A stretch of 38,635 nucleotides of DNA from Candidatus Abyssobacteria bacterium SURF_5 (lineage in GTDB: Bacteria; Abyssobacteria; SURF-5): positions 1-38,635 of the forward strand of contig QZKU01000051.1 of NCBI GenBank assembly GCA_003598085.1. Reading direction: 5' to 3'. Below are positions 8,028 to 15,954 of this stretch, in pieces (within the stretch, counting starts at the first letter, position 1; each line of letters opens with the position of its first letter). Below the pieces are notes generated by a model. The model was given only the letters and a program-made list of their open reading frames with translations. It had not been told where the DNA came from and did not search any database. Made by a program: the position numbers and the translations under genes.

Positions 8028-9803
8028 ATGACTTATCTTCAGCGCGCAATTCTTGCAATAAGTATTGCTCTTGTCAGCCTGCTGATCGTTTTGATTCTGC
8101 GGTCGGTCCCGAAACAGGCCAAAGAAGTAGCTCCGGTCGATGCGACCCCTCTTTTCGATCCTGTTTCTGCGCATGACTTGGCGACCAGATTGGCAACGGG
8201 GCATCCCCATCGGGCGATGGGGACCGGGGGGAGCAAAGCCGCTGCGGATTGGATTGCAGGCGAGATGGAGCGCCTCGAACTTCGGACGGAGATTCAGGAA
8301 TTTACGGGATGGATCGAGGGGTCCCGGGTTTCGGGGCGAAATGTCATTGGGATCGATTTCGGCGTGCGCAAGACCGCGCTTGTTGTTCTTGCTCATTATG
8401 ATATCCCTTTTCACGTGCGAGAGGGTGCGATGGATGATGCCAGTGGAGTGGGCGTGCTGCTGGAGTTGGCTCGGGTTTTCTCGATCGAGGAACAGGAGAA
8501 GACACTTATTTTTGTCGCGTCAGACGGGGAAGAATGGGGGATGCTGGGGGCTCGACACTTTGTTCAAAGCTATCCGGAGCTTGAGAACATATTCGCTGCG
8601 GTTTCGCTTGATTATGTGAGGGTTGAGCTACCCGAACGGATCTACCTGAGGGGGGAAGGGCAGTTCAAAGGCTATGCTCCGCTGTGGTTGTGGAGTCTGG
8701 CGGAGGACTGCGTGACGAAAGTCAATGGGCAAGCGAAGGCGCCGTCATCCCTGAATCACTACCTGATTCGAGCCACCAACATATCCAGCACTGATCAGGG
8801 GCCGTTTGTGCGCGCCGGAATCCCGGCAATCAATCTTGGCGGAAACAAAACTGATAGCCCTCTGGCGCGGTCGATTTATCATACCCAGTTGGACACTCAT
8901 GAAAATCTGAAACCGGAGATCTTTACGGTTTTCGGACAAGCCGCCGAACTTTTGATCCGTTCGCTCGATGCACTTGCCGACACTCCGGGAGACGAAGGTT
9001 ATTTTCTGCCGCTGCGGCGCGAAAGCTATATCGGCCGGCCCGCCCTGATGAGCATACAGCTCCTGTTATTTCTCCCTTTGCTGATTACGACCTGCTTCCA
9101 CTATATCAACATCGGCAAGGATGAGAGATTCCTTCCAAGGGTAATGGCCGAAGCGTGTAACTTCGTGCTCTTTTTGATGCCGTGGATGCTCGCGAGCGCA
9201 CTGCTTTATCTGCTTGTGCGGCTGAACTATATCCCGAGATATGAGTTGTATCCGGCTACTCCGCTGGACCCATTCCTCTACAGCCCTCACTGGAAAGCCA
9301 TCGCCATAGCAGCATCGGTATTTGTATGCTGTTGGGTGCTTGTTGTTTTCGTACGGCATGCGCTGCCTCCTCTGAGGGAGCCGGATTTTGCCGTTTCAAA
9401 AGCGGTGGATTTGGACGTATTGTTGACGTGTTCGATTATCGCTCTTTTATTGAACGGATTTGCCGCCACGCTGTTTCTTGCGCCTGCCGCTCTGCTATGG
9501 ATATGGATGGTGCAGGGTCGCGATCCGCTGCGCCTATCCTTGAACCTGATGTTGTTTCTTGGGGCGGCCATTCCCCTTATCCTTCTCGTGATTTCCGTTT
9601 CAGGAAATTTGCGGCTCGGCTGGTACGTCCTATGGTACCTGTTGCTTGGCGTCGCCTACAGGTTTTTTTCTCCGGCAGCTGTCCTTATTGCTGTTGCGGC
9701 CGGTACAGTCGGAGGACGTCTTCTGCAGCAGTCGATATTCTCGACAAAGAAAGCGGATAAATCGGAGAACGAAAAAAATGAGGTGCTGGAAGTACAGGTT
9801 TAG
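8028..9803 (+). CDS. M28-family zinc aminopeptidase with C-terminal multi-spanning membrane domain
   Basis: A 591-aa membrane peptidase. An N-terminal signal anchor (about residues 8-25) is followed by an M28 catalytic domain (about 45-320). The co-catalytic zinc ligands are visible as HYD (H123), the DDASG segment (D136, D137), the SDGEEWG segment (E168, E169), a later Asp in SLDYV and a His in SIYHTQLD. The chain from about 345 to 575 holds roughly seven hydrophobic helices, resembling ER-type Fxna peptidases and other bacterial M28 membrane proteins. The active site should face outside the cytoplasm. The frame opens at 7980, but ATG 8028 lies just after the ilvD-like stop with GGA upstream, so I use it. 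The next gene overlaps by 26 bp. Confidence 0.88.
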   Translation: MTYLQRAILAISIALVSLLIVLILRSVPKQAKEVAPVDATPLFDPVSAHDLATRLATGHPHRAMGTGGSKAAADWIAGEMERLELRTEIQEFTGWIEGSRVSGRNVIGIDFGVRKTALVVLAHYDIPFHVREGAMDDASGVGVLLELARVFSIEEQEKTLIFVASDGEEWGMLGARHFVQSYPELENIFAAVSLDYVRVELPERIYLRGEGQFKGYAPLWLWSLAEDCVTKVNGQAKAPSSLNHYLIRATNISSTDQGPFVRAGIPAINLGGNKTDSPLARSIYHTQLDTHENLKPEIFTVFGQAAELLIRSLDALADTPGDEGYFLPLRRESYIGRPALMSIQLLLFLPLLITTCFHYINIGKDERFLPRVMAEACNFVLFLMPWMLASALLYLLVRLNYIPRYELYPATPLDPFLYSPHWKAIAIAASVFVCCWVLVVFVRHALPPLREPDFAVSKAVDLDVLLTCSIIALLLNGFAATLFLAPAALLWIWMVQGRDPLRLSLNLMLFLGAAIPLILLVISVSGNLRLGWYVLWYLLLGVAYRFFSPAAVLIAVAAGTVGGRLLQQSIFSTKKADKSENEKNEVLEVQV

Positions 9804-11226
9804 CCTGAAACTGTTGTCCACTATCATGGCGTGCGCGCTCTGCCTGAATTGTGCTCGAGATGGATCCGTCTCTCGCTCGCTTCGGGCAGGTGGCGAAGCC
9901 GCCGTTTCATCCCGTGCAGACGCTAAGGAAATAGAATGGCTCACTTATCGCGAGGCCCTCGAGATCCTCGAGCAAGCAAACCCGCCCCTTGCCATGATCT
10001 ACTTCTCTCACCGGGACTGCAAGCCCTGCGATTTGCTGGAGAAATGGTCGTTTACCGACCCTCGTGTGGTGAGGGCGGCCAAAGACATGGTCGCGGTCAA
10101 AATCCAGGGCGACGTTGAAACCCAGATAGCCCAGCGACTTAATATCAATACGTATCCGATGATCGTTTTCGCGCGACTGGACAACGGTGAGATCGACAGG
10201 AAAGCCGGCTATCGGGACGCCGGTTCGCTTGCAGAGTGGATTGAGAATGTGCTTGCCGGGCGCGGCACCATAGCAAAACTGCGGAAAGAATTGGAGTCGA
10301 ATCCCGACGACCCCGAATTACTGCTCCGGCAGGCTCGGAATTATCTGGATGCGGATGACCCTCCGGCTTCGTTACAGCTTATTGAAAAGGCCTCCGCCCT
10401 CGATGCCGAGAATGCGGCCGTGCTGGTGGTGCGCGGGCTGTATCATCTGAGGGTTGGCAAGCTGGATGAGGCCGAAAAGGTCATTGCCGCTGCCCTTGAG
10501 CTCGATGAGCAGAATGAAGAGGCGCGGCGCCTTCACATCATGATCTTGTTGGGAAAAACGGAAACGCTGCTCGAACAGCAGGAATATGCCGTCGCCAAGC
10601 AGCAGTATTTGCAAATTCTTGAGCTCGATGGCAGCAATTTCGCCGCTCATATGGGGCTGGGACAGGCCTATCGCAAGTCGGGCGAGGGAGAGAAAGCGCT
10701 TGAAGAGTTTCGCAAGGCGGCGGTTATCCGACCTGATTCCGCTGTTCCCCACGTCGCGCTCGGCGACCTGTATCAAGAACAGAAGGATGATCAAACAGCC
10801 GAGCAGGAATACCTTACGGCTATCGTGATGGAGCCTCGTTACGAGCCGCCGTATTTTCGCCTTATGGAACTTTATGAGAGAAACGGACAGCGCGACGAGC
10901 TAATGGATATTTTTGCCAAGGCATATCCTGTCGAGCCGGCCGGTGCACACAATGAGATCGCCTGGCTGTTTGCGACGTCAAAATGCCCCGAGATATTCGA
11001 CCCGATTGCCGCTGAAAAGCATGCGCAGGCAGCGGTCGAGCTTGAGCCCGATCCGATGTACATCGACACGCTTGCCGAGGCTTATTATGCCCAAGGCGAG
11101 TATAAGCTTGCCATTGGCGTCATAAAGGAAGCGATCGCCGCCGATTCCGAGGATCTGGCGTATTATCGCGAACAATTGGAGAAATTTGAAAAGGCGAAGG
11201 ATGGGGTGTCCGCCTCGCCGGAATAG
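9778..11226 (+). CDS. Exported thioredoxin-fold protein with TPR repeats
   Basis: A 482-aa protein whose first 25 residues look like a signal peptide. Cysteines at the end of that segment (IMAC or LCLNC) could make it a lipoprotein, though neither is a clean lipobox. Residues 55-160 are a thioredoxin-like domain with a CKPC redox pair at 81-84 and the cis-proline segment NTYPMIVF, like the domains of thiol-disulfide or thioredoxin-7-like proteins. From about 180 to 475 there are around seven TPR units (the LGQAYRKSGEGEKALEEFRKA and ALGDLYQEQ types are clear), so it probably scaffolds protein partners. The ATG at 9778 has GGAGAA upstream and overlaps the M28 gene by 26 bp, showing translational coupling. 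Confidence 0.85.
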   Translation: MRCWKYRFSLKLLSTIMACALCLNCARDGSVSRSLRAGGEAAVSSRADAKEIEWLTYREALEILEQANPPLAMIYFSHRDCKPCDLLEKWSFTDPRVVRAAKDMVAVKIQGDVETQIAQRLNINTYPMIVFARLDNGEIDRKAGYRDAGSLAEWIENVLAGRGTIAKLRKELESNPDDPELLLRQARNYLDADDPPASLQLIEKASALDAENAAVLVVRGLYHLRVGKLDEAEKVIAAALELDEQNEEARRLHIMILLGKTETLLEQQEYAVAKQQYLQILELDGSNFAAHMGLGQAYRKSGEGEKALEEFRKAAVIRPDSAVPHVALGDLYQEQKDDQTAEQEYLTAIVMEPRYEPPYFRLMELYERNGQRDELMDIFAKAYPVEPAGAHNEIAWLFATSKCPEIFDPIAAEKHAQAAVELEPDPMYIDTLAEAYYAQGEYKLAIGVIKEAIAADSEDLAYYREQLEKFEKAKDGVSASPE

Positions 11227-11275
11227 GGTTTTTTCGCCTCCGACCGCCACTATTCTGAACAACTCTCAATAATTG

Positions 11276-11304
11276 TTGAAAAACAGGATTGCCACTGTTA
11301 TAAT
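11276..11304 (+). promoter_or_regulatory. Strong promoter of the hydroxyacid dehydrogenase-oxidoreductase operon
   Basis: TTGAAA (11276-11281), a 17-bp spacer and a perfect TATAAT (11299-11304). Transcription would start near 11311, about 80 nt before the ATG at 11393. No other equally good promoter is seen before the carbonic anhydrase gene, so the run 11393-15944 may be one transcript. Confidence 0.75.
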
Positions 11305-11392
11305 GGGGCAACCTTGCAGCGGCGCAGCGGTTTGACCGTTGTGACGATCGTTCCTCTTCGAAGAAATGTGTTTAGTCGGAGGCTGTCTCAAG

Positions 11393-12364
11393 ATGAAGGT
11401 CCTTATCGCCGTTTCTCCCAGCGCGACCACCACCAGTGCAGCATCGGGTGGAAGTCCACTCATGGCTTTCTACGAAGAGCTTGGCGATCTTGCTGTCGAG
11501 CTTGCCTTTCTCCAGGATTCTGTTCCTCTGTCGCAGCAGGTGGGCGACGTTGATGTCATTATTCCCGCTCTCTCGCAAGTAGGCGCCGATGACATAAATT
11601 CAGCCCCAAATCTCAAGCTTATCGCCCAAGCCGGAGTCGGTCTCGATGGCGTCGATATAGAGGCGGCAACCAGGAAAAACGTATATGTCACCAATGTGCC
11701 TTATGGCAGTGCCGTTTCCATGGGCGAACTCACGATTGCTCTCATGATGCTGCTCTCGCGGAAACTGAACGAGGCGCAGGCGAACCTGCGCAAGGGGGTT
11801 TTCTTTCTTCCGCTCGGTTCCGAACTCGGCGGAAAAGTCCTTGGTCTGATCGGACTCGGGCACAGCGGGAAAGAGGCGGCGAAACGGGCGAAAAGCTTCG
11901 ACATGACCGTCCTTGCCGTTGATAAATATCACGATCACATACATACTCCCGACGTGGATTTTTTGGGAGGGACCGAGCAGCTCGACAGGGTCTTGACCGA
12001 GAGCGATTTTGTTTCGCTGCATTGCCCGCTTACGGAGGAGACGCGCGGGATCATCGGTTACGGCGAGTTATGCAAGATGAAGCCGAGCGCTTACCTCATC
12101 AATATCGCGCGGGCGGGTCTTGTACAAAAGGAAGGTTGCATCCGTGCGCTGAAACAGCGGAAAATAGCGGGCGCGGGATTTGACGTTTTTTGGGAGGAGC
12201 CGGTCCCGTTCGATGATGAATTGCTCCAGCTTGACAATGTGGTGCTCACTCCTCATATCGCCACCTCCACCGCCGAGTCACGTGCGAATAATTTCGCGCA
12301 GGTGGCGAGAAACATGAAGCTTGTTGCCCGCGGCGAGAAGCCGGAGTTCTGTGTAAATTTCTAG
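11393..12364 (+). CDS. NAD-dependent D-2-hydroxyacid dehydrogenase (phosphoglycerate dehydrogenase-like)
   Basis: A 323-aa enzyme of the D-isomer-specific 2-hydroxyacid dehydrogenase family. The nucleotide site is G154-x-G156-x-x-G159 with D177 at the end of strand 2, which favours NAD over NADP. The catalytic triad is R240 (NIARAG), E269 (FWEEP) and H288 (TPHIATST). It lacks the C-terminal ACT regulatory domain of long SerA enzymes, so it could be a short 3-phosphoglycerate dehydrogenase or act on lactate, glyoxylate/hydroxypyruvate or branched 2-oxo acids. The frame opens 9 codons earlier, but GGAGG at 11378-11382 points to ATG 11393. It heads the operon of the 2-oxoacid:ferredoxin oxidoreductase, so a linked 2-oxo-acid substrate is plausible but inferred. 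Confidence 0.85.
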   Translation: MKVLIAVSPSATTTSAASGGSPLMAFYEELGDLAVELAFLQDSVPLSQQVGDVDVIIPALSQVGADDINSAPNLKLIAQAGVGLDGVDIEAATRKNVYVTNVPYGSAVSMGELTIALMMLLSRKLNEAQANLRKGVFFLPLGSELGGKVLGLIGLGHSGKEAAKRAKSFDMTVLAVDKYHDHIHTPDVDFLGGTEQLDRVLTESDFVSLHCPLTEETRGIIGYGELCKMKPSAYLINIARAGLVQKEGCIRALKQRKIAGAGFDVFWEEPVPFDDELLQLDNVVLTPHIATSTAESRANNFAQVARNMKLVARGEKPEFCVNF

Positions 12365-12406
12365 GGTAACGGGGGGCGATTGATAACGCCCGCCGGCGCG
12401 ATAAAC

Positions 12407-12431
12407 TGTGACCCAGTCGTGATCGGTCACA
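12407..12431. promoter_or_regulatory. Inverted repeat in the leader of the oxidoreductase genes
   Basis: TGTGACC (12407-12413) and GGTCACA (12425-12431) form a perfect 7-bp inverted repeat with an 11-bp spacer; inside it GTGA-TCGG-TCAC (12419-12430) gives an alternative shorter pairing. It sits in the 117-bp gap between the dehydrogenase and the ferredoxin subunit. It could be an operator (it resembles a widened Crp half-site pair) or an RNA hairpin affecting processing. No T-run follows, so it is not a terminator. Confidence 0.35.
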
Positions 12432-12481
12432 CGTTCTGCAAAGGGGAAAAATCCTGTTTCTCAAAAGCAATGGAGAGCGAA

Positions 12482-12712
12482 ATGGCGAAAGGTGAGATAG
12501 TAATTTTCAGCGACATCTGCAAAGGGTGCGGGCTGTGCGTCGAATATTGTCCGAAGGCCTGCATTCAGATCTCGAGGGAAAAATTTACGCAGTCGGGAGC
12601 GCTTCTTCCGGAATTCGTAAACGAGGAGGAATGTTCTGCGTGCGGCACGTGCGGCAACATGTGCCCTGATTTTGCCATTGAAGTGTACAAGTTCGTCGAT
12701 GAGACCAAATGA
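12482..12712 (+). CDS. korD: 2-oxoacid:ferredoxin oxidoreductase, delta (ferredoxin) subunit
   Basis: A 76-aa protein with two [4Fe-4S] motifs: C13-x2-C16-x2-C19-x3-C23 and C51-x2-C54-x2-C57-x3-C61. This is the small ferredoxin-like subunit that takes electrons from the thiamine-diphosphate site of four-subunit 2-oxoacid:ferredoxin oxidoreductases. The frame is open upstream to a TTG at 12380, but that stretch has no family similarity and contains an inverted repeat; ATG 12482 has GGAGA five bases before it and fits the family, with ATG 12470 as an alternative. It is followed 18 bp later by the alpha subunit. The kor label means 2-oxoglutarate type; the 2-oxoisovalerate (vor) type cannot be excluded. 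Confidence 0.85.
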   Translation: MAKGEIVIFSDICKGCGLCVEYCPKACIQISREKFTQSGALLPEFVNEEECSACGTCGNMCPDFAIEVYKFVDETK

Positions 12713-12730
12713 GGGGGAGATGCGAGCGAG

Positions 12731-13816
12731 ATGACTGAGAGAATGTTTATAACCGGAAATGAGGCCGTTGCCCGGGGCGCGATCGCGGCAAATTGCAGAT
12801 ACTTTTTCGGGTATCCGATCACCCCGCAAAACGACATTCCGGAATTCATGTCGCGCGAGATGCCGAAGGTCGGCGGCGTTTTCGTGCAGTCGGAGAGCGA
12901 GGTTTCCTCGATCTACATGGTATATGGCGGCGCTCTTTCGGGCGCTCGCGTGATGACATCGACTTCGAGTCCCGGCTACGCGCTGATGCAGGAGGGCATC
13001 TCGTACATCGGAGAAATCGAGGCGCCGTGCGTCGTGGTAAACGTTTCCCGGATGGGGCCGGGCATCGGGACTGGCGGCCAGGCCGGCCAGACCGACTACC
13101 GGTGCATCGTGAAGGGCGGCGGGCACGGCGGCTATCGCGCAATCGTTCTTGCGCCGGCTTCGGTTCAGGAGATTTACGAGTTGATGCAGTTGGCGTTCCA
13201 CCTGGCCGACAAATACCGCATCCTGTGCATCGTGCTCTCCGATTACGTCCTCGGGCAAATGGCGGCCACCGTTGAGCTGAAGGAGATAAAATTCGACGAG
13301 GAACTGCCTGATAAATTCTGGGCGCTCAAGGGAACGGATAATAAGAACGGACTGCGCTACATGCACGTTGTCGGCTTCTTTTCATACGGCGGCGTCGTTT
13401 CCTGGCATGAAGCGCTGATGACGAAATATAAGAAGATCGAGGAAAGTGAGATTCGCTACGAGAAGAAATACGCGGATGACGCCGATCTGCTGCTCGTTTC
13501 ATATGGTTCCACCGCGGGCACGTGCCTAAAGGCGATTGAGATGGCTCGGGCCGAGGGGATGAAGGTGGGCCTGTTCAGACCGATCACTCTGTGGCCGTAT
13601 CCCGAGGAAGCGTTGCGTGAAGCGGCGCTGAAGGCCAAACGAGTCTTATGCGTGGAGGATAGCAACGGCCAGATGAAGGAAGACGTCGATTTCGCCGTGC
13701 GCGCGCAGGTCCCGGTTGACTATTTGGGCCTGTGGGCGCGCAACAGTGATCAGCCGCAGGGACTCATTTTCCCCGAGCGCGTATTCCAGGAGATCAAAAA
13801 GATTCTCAGCGAATAA
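12731..13816 (+). CDS. korA: 2-oxoacid:ferredoxin oxidoreductase, alpha subunit
   Basis: A 361-aa subunit with the pyrimidine-binding domain of thiamine-diphosphate enzymes (GNEAVARGAI, then YFFGYPITPQNDIPE, and the SESEVSSI segment carrying the catalytic Glu that activates the cofactor). A transketolase C-terminal-like domain follows from about residue 240 (LLVSYGSTAGTCLKAIE). With the beta subunit it forms the site that decarboxylates a 2-oxo acid to an acyl-CoA, or carboxylates in reverse, using ferredoxin. GGGGGAG lies upstream of the ATG. The subunit layout D-A-B-C matches kor and vor operons; the name VorB would be used if the substrate is 2-oxoisovalerate. The window also holds ilvE, which makes such branched 2-oxo acids. 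Confidence 0.9.
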   Translation: MTERMFITGNEAVARGAIAANCRYFFGYPITPQNDIPEFMSREMPKVGGVFVQSESEVSSIYMVYGGALSGARVMTSTSSPGYALMQEGISYIGEIEAPCVVVNVSRMGPGIGTGGQAGQTDYRCIVKGGGHGGYRAIVLAPASVQEIYELMQLAFHLADKYRILCIVLSDYVLGQMAATVELKEIKFDEELPDKFWALKGTDNKNGLRYMHVVGFFSYGGVVSWHEALMTKYKKIEESEIRYEKKYADDADLLLVSYGSTAGTCLKAIEMARAEGMKVGLFRPITLWPYPEEALREAALKAKRVLCVEDSNGQMKEDVDFAVRAQVPVDYLGLWARNSDQPQGLIFPERVFQEIKKILSE

Positions 13817-13842
13817 AGAGAAACGGAGACGGAAATTCCATC

Positions 13843-14628
13843 ATGAGCACGACAAGCGAAAACAAAGTTCTGGTTTGCGGAAGGCCCGATCTGAGGACCG
13901 GCTTCCCCAGCATGTACTGTCCCGGCTGCCACTATGGCATCATCACCCGCGTCATCTGCGAGGTGCTCGAGGAGATGACGCTGGCGGGCAAGGCCATTGG
14001 TTTCGCGGGCGTCGGCTGCAGCTTTGGCGGCGCGCCGCTTTCCATCAATATTGATTGGGCCTCATGCCCGCACGGACGCGCGCCGGCCATGGCGACAGCG
14101 GCAAAGCGGATTCACCCCGATGCACTCGTGTTCACCCTGCAGGGCGACGGCGATCTTGGCGCAATCGGGCTGGGATGCTTCATGAGCGCCGTTCTCAGGA
14201 ATGAGAACCTGACAACCATCTTCCTCAACAACGCCGGCTACGGACAAACCGGCGGACAGCTTGCGCCCACCACGCTTCTCGGAATGAAGACCACGACGAC
14301 GCAGGACGGCCGCAAGAGCACGGAAGGATTCCCGTTCCACGGGGCGGAACTGGCGGCATATATGAAGGGGATATCCTATTCCGCTCGCGTCAGCGTGCAT
14401 ACTCCCGCCAATTTCCGGAAGGCAAAGCGCGTTCTGAAAACCGCGTTTCAAAAACAGGTGGATGGCGCCGGCTACAGTTTCGTCGAGTTCCTTTCCGCCT
14501 GCCCGTCGGTCTGGGGGAAGTCTCCGGTTGAAGCGGTTGCTTACATTCAGGAATACATGATCAAGGAGTTCCCGCTCGGCGAATTCAAGAACATCGATTC
14601 CATCTACAACGGCGAACCGAAGAGTTGA
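13843..14628 (+). CDS. korB: 2-oxoacid:ferredoxin oxidoreductase, beta subunit
   Basis: A 261-aa thiamine-diphosphate-binding subunit. It has the YCPGCHYGI opening with cysteines C26 and C29, the GDGDLGAIG diphosphate motif, and the NNAGYGQTGGQ segment that completes the Mg-ThDP site. The late FLSACPSVWG resembles the STCPTNWG signature of the KorB/VorB group rather than the pyruvate enzymes. Its short length is normal for this four-subunit class. It lies 26 bp after the alpha gene and overlaps the possible early start of the gamma gene, so it is part of one operon. Confidence 0.9.
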   Translation: MSTTSENKVLVCGRPDLRTGFPSMYCPGCHYGIITRVICEVLEEMTLAGKAIGFAGVGCSFGGAPLSINIDWASCPHGRAPAMATAAKRIHPDALVFTLQGDGDLGAIGLGCFMSAVLRNENLTTIFLNNAGYGQTGGQLAPTTLLGMKTTTTQDGRKSTEGFPFHGAELAAYMKGISYSARVSVHTPANFRKAKRVLKTAFQKQVDGAGYSFVEFLSACPSVWGKSPVEAVAYIQEYMIKEFPLGEFKNIDSIYNGEPKS

Positions 14629-14642
14629 AGGAGAAGCGGATC

Positions 14643-15197
14643 ATGAGCAACCGGTACTACGAAGTTACGTTTTCCGGGATCGGTGGAAAAGGCGTTTTGA
14701 CACTGGGACAGATATTGGCCGAGGCCGGAATGCAGATATACAAGCACGTGGCCTATTTCCCGAACTATTCGCCGGCGATGCGCGGTGGGGAAAGTGAGTC
14801 AACCGTTGTTTTCTCGGACAATGTCATTCCGAGCCCGCTCATTTTCAATCCGCTGCACGCGATCGTGATGGACCCGGCGTCTTTCACGAATTTCGAGATG
14901 CGGCTGAAAACGGGGGGAATTCTTGTGTGCGACGATAGCGTTATCTCTGCCAAGGGCGAGCGCAACGATATCGAGGTTTTCCACGTTCCTGCGTCCGAGA
15001 AGGCAATCGAGCTTGGCGATCTGCAGGTGGCGAATATGGTGCTGCTTGGGGCCTATGCCGGCAAAGTGGAGTCGGTCCCCATTGGAATGATCGAGCGCGC
15101 GCTTACGAAACGGTTCGCAGGCACCCGGCGCGAATCACTGCTCGAGTTGAACAAGAAAGCCGTTCGTGAAGGCAATCAGCTTGCCAGAAAGCTCTGA
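14643..15197 (+). CDS. korC: 2-oxoacid:ferredoxin oxidoreductase, gamma subunit
   Basis: A 184-aa subunit of the pyruvate/ketoisovalerate oxidoreductase gamma family, which forms the CoA-binding part of the complex. The GIGGKGVLTLGQILAEAG start is diagnostic, and the SPAMRGGESESTVVFSD segment is well conserved in the family. The frame opens at a TTG at 14625, but AAGGAG at 14629-14634 sits before ATG 14643, which I use; it lies 14 bp after the korB stop. It is the last subunit gene, with 153 bp to the carbonic anhydrase gene and no obvious terminator between. Confidence 0.9.
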   Translation: MSNRYYEVTFSGIGGKGVLTLGQILAEAGMQIYKHVAYFPNYSPAMRGGESESTVVFSDNVIPSPLIFNPLHAIVMDPASFTNFEMRLKTGGILVCDDSVISAKGERNDIEVFHVPASEKAIELGDLQVANMVLLGAYAGKVESVPIGMIERALTKRFAGTRRESLLELNKKAVREGNQLARKL

Positions 15198-15350
15198 GGT
15201 GAAAATCAGATTTGAGGCCTTGCGCTCCGGGTGACCACCCCAGGTTTCTGTCATCCGTGATGCAGCTTGCAGTACCATTCCTTTCAGTAACGGAGGTGCT
15301 TTCAGTCGTAGCACTGATTCACACCCATCACCGCCAAACGAGGAGAGACG

Positions 15351-15944
15351 ATGATGAAGAGAATTAATGCCGCCGTCGCAGCCAACCCCGCCGATGATCA
15401 GCCTGTTGTAGCTTCTTCCGCGTATGTCGATCCTTCCGCTCGCGTTATCGGAAAAGTCGAGATCGGTTCACGTGTTCTTGTTGGGCCGCACGCCGTCATT
15501 CGGGCCGATGAGATGGACGCATCGGGAAACGTGGCGCCGATTGTGATCGGATCCGATTCGAACGTGCAGGACGGCGTAATCGTGCACTCGCTCGCCGGCC
15601 AGCGGGTAAGTGTAGGCACGCGCGTCTCGCTGTCGCACGGATGCATCGTTCACGGACCGTGCACGATCGGCGATCGCTGTTTCATCGGGTTCCGAGCGAT
15701 CGTGTTCAAATCCAGCGTTGGCGCCGGCACATATGTCGGAACCGGCGCGATTGTGGAAGGCGTCGAGCTGCTGCCGGATACGCTGGTTCCCGCCGGGTCG
15801 GTAGTGAATTCCGCCGAGGCTGTCTCGCGACTTTCAAAGACAGGCGCTAAAGAACAGGACTTCATGAACGACGTCGTCGAGATGAACATGAAGCTTGCGG
15901 AGGGATACCTGCGCCCGAGGAAGGCGGTGAAACAGGCGACCTGA
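15351..15944 (+). CDS. Gamma-class carbonic anhydrase family protein (left-handed beta-helix)
   Basis: A 197-aa protein of hexapeptide repeats (isoleucine/valine-rich turns between residues 18 and 150) with a C-terminal helix, the fold of gamma-carbonic anhydrases. All three zinc histidines are present (H79, H96, H101), and R51, D53, Q73 and D74 match the conserved residues of the archaeal enzyme Cam. It should therefore be able to interconvert CO2 and bicarbonate, although many relatives lacking the Cam acidic loop show weak activity, and that loop looks absent here. GAGGAGAG precedes ATG 15351. Its place downstream of a 2-oxoacid:ferredoxin oxidoreductase, which releases or fixes CO2, suggests a supporting role, an inference from context. 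Confidence 0.85.
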   Translation: MMKRINAAVAANPADDQPVVASSAYVDPSARVIGKVEIGSRVLVGPHAVIRADEMDASGNVAPIVIGSDSNVQDGVIVHSLAGQRVSVGTRVSLSHGCIVHGPCTIGDRCFIGFRAIVFKSSVGAGTYVGTGAIVEGVELLPDTLVPAGSVVNSAEAVSRLSKTGAKEQDFMNDVVEMNMKLAEGYLRPRKAVKQAT

Positions 15945-15954
15945 TAAGCCCGGA

